Shown: one piece after another, positions 5,443-6,324 of the stretch
How positions within the stretch are numbered: the stretch's first letter is position 1
How the letters are laid out: the number at the start of each line of letters is the position of its first letter
From: Propionibacteriaceae bacterium UBA4569
GTDB taxonomy: Bacteria; Actinomycetota; Actinomycetes; Propionibacteriales; Propionibacteriaceae
Reading direction: 5' to 3'
Length of the DNA stretch: 6,324 bases
Assembly (NCBI GenBank): GCA_002387005.1
Contig: DGKN01000043.1
Coordinates: 940-7,263 of the forward strand
Position numbers and translations under genes: made by a program
Notes under the pieces: model-generated
Databases searched by the model: none
Seen by the model: only the letters and a program-made list of their open reading frames with translations
What the model was told of the DNA's origin: nothing

Positions 5443-6324
5443 ATGTCAACGCCCTGGCCCGACCTGGCCACACTGGAGCTGCTGGTGGCCACCGGGCGGA
5501 CCGGCAGCCTCAGTGCCGCGGCCCGGGAACTGGGGCTGGCGCAGCCGAATGCGTCCCGGTCGATCTCGCGACTCGAGCGCCGCCTGGGGATGCAGTTGGT
5601 CACCCGCTCCCGCAATGGGTCCGAGCTGACCACCCCCGGGCGGATGCTGGCCGAGTGGGCCCGCCCGGTGCTGGTGCAGGCCGAGTCGTGGCGCGAGGGG
5701 ACCAATGCGCTGGACACCGAGGTGCCCCCACAGTTCGAGTTCGCGGCCTCCCTGTCGTGCGCCGAGCAACTGGCACCGCACTGGCTGGCGCGGCTGCGGG
5801 AGCAGGTGCCCGAACTCGTGGTGCGGATGCACGTCGTCCACTCCCCCAATGCCCTGGCCATGGTCACGACGCAGGAAGTCGAACTGGCCTTCGTCGAGGT
5901 GGACCAGGAGCCAGAGGGCTTCCACTGCACAACGGTCGACGTGGGCCGCATCGCGCTGGTGGTCTCCCCCGCGCACGAGTGGGCCCAGCGCTGCGATGAA
6001 CCCGTCACCCTGGCCGAGCTGGCGAGCGCCGAGCTATTCATGCGTGAGCAGGAGTCGGGCCCTCGCGAGGCGGTGGACACCGCCCTTGGTGGCCTGCAGC
6101 GCGTCGGGCACTACCGCGTCCACACGTCCAATTCGTCCCTCGCGGAGGCGGCGCTGAACGGCGAGGGAGCAGCCCTGTTGGCCGAACAGAGCACACTGCC
6201 CTATCTGGCCCTCGGAAAACTGGTGCGGGTGCCACTGGCCGACCCCGACCTGTTCACCCGCCGCGTGGTCGCGGTGTGGACCGCGCGCCCATTGGGTGCA
6301 GCGGCGCAGGCGCTGCTGGACCTG
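5443..6324 (+). CDS. LysR-type transcriptional regulator, YeiE-like (3' end cut by window)
   Basis: The frame is open from the ATG to the window edge, giving 294 codons with no stop; LysR-type proteins are usually about 290-320 residues, so only a few residues should be missing. The winged helix-turn-helix is at about 6-66: LELLVATGRTGSLSAAAREL, then QPNASRSISRLERRLG (34-49) and the wing ending in LTTPG (62-66). The effector-binding domain starts near residue 95. REQESGPREAVD (201-212) resembles the RERGSGTREIVD-type segment of enterobacterial YeiE and related CysB/CbbR-like regulators, where this part lines the ligand pocket. With the divergent yeiH, it probably controls the exporter in response to a small anion; sulfite is one candidate, by analogy with YeiE. 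The ligand and the direction of control are inferred. Because the similarity to YeiE is from recall of motifs only, no gene symbol is assigned. Confidence 0.92.
   Translation, partial: MSTPWPDLATLELLVATGRTGSLSAAARELGLAQPNASRSISRLERRLGMQLVTRSRNGSELTTPGRMLAEWARPVLVQAESWREGTNALDTEVPPQFEFAASLSCAEQLAPHWLARLREQVPELVVRMHVVHSPNALAMVTTQEVELAFVEVDQEPEGFHCTTVDVGRIALVVSPAHEWAQRCDEPVTLAELASAELFMREQESGPREAVDTALGGLQRVGHYRVHTSNSSLAEAALNGEGAALLAEQSTLPYLALGKLVRVPLADPDLFTRRVVAVWTARPLGAAAQALLDL

Overview
The window is high-GC DNA with almost no room between genes, GTG as well as ATG starts and strongly G/C-biased third codon positions. Together with a short SigB-type sigma factor, this points to the chromosome of an actinomycete (Actinomycetota). 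A Propionibacteriales relative is a reasonable guess from the protein style, but the sequence alone does not prove it. The genes look like chromosomal housekeeping and stress genes; there is no tRNA, rRNA, CRISPR array, insertion sequence or phage gene.

Layout from left to right: (1) 1-141, upstream DNA without a supported gene. (2) 142-2271 (+), oligopeptidase B, a cytosolic serine peptidase of family S9A with an intact Ser557/Asp643/His680 triad, followed by a strong hairpin terminator at 2295-2340. (3) 2439-3359 (+), a group 2 sigma-70 factor (SigB-like) with regions 1.2, 2, 3 and 4 but no region 1.1. (4) 3357-3404, three tandem 16-bp units filling the gap between convergent genes. (5) 3421-4281 (-), acyl-CoA thioesterase II (TesB). 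(6) 4335-5324 (-), a YeiH-family (UPF0324, putative sulfate exporter family) membrane protein. (7) 5443 to the window end (+), a LysR-type regulator resembling YeiE, divergent from yeiH and cut by the window edge after 294 codons, nearly full length.

Three transcription units are likely: ptrB alone, closed by its terminator; sigB from its own promoter; and yeiH-tesB leftward against the LysR gene rightward from a shared 118-bp control region. The yeiH/LysR pair matches the enterobacterial yeiH/yeiE arrangement, so a local circuit is likely in which the regulator controls its neighbouring anion exporter, perhaps for sulfite or a related sulfur oxyanion. tesB, 53 nt behind yeiH, may be co-transcribed without a functional link.

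I see no wholly new system. The best leads are small departures from family norms and regulatory structure. The peptidase keeps its S1 acidic pair but has lost the S2 pair. The sigma factor has a normal -10 reader but Ala in place of a conserved Arg in the -35 recognition helix. A SigR/SigH-like promoter candidate lies before sigB. A perfect 10-bp inverted repeat lies in the divergent control region with centres 51 bp apart. A 16-bp tandem repeat begins exactly at the sigB stop codon.
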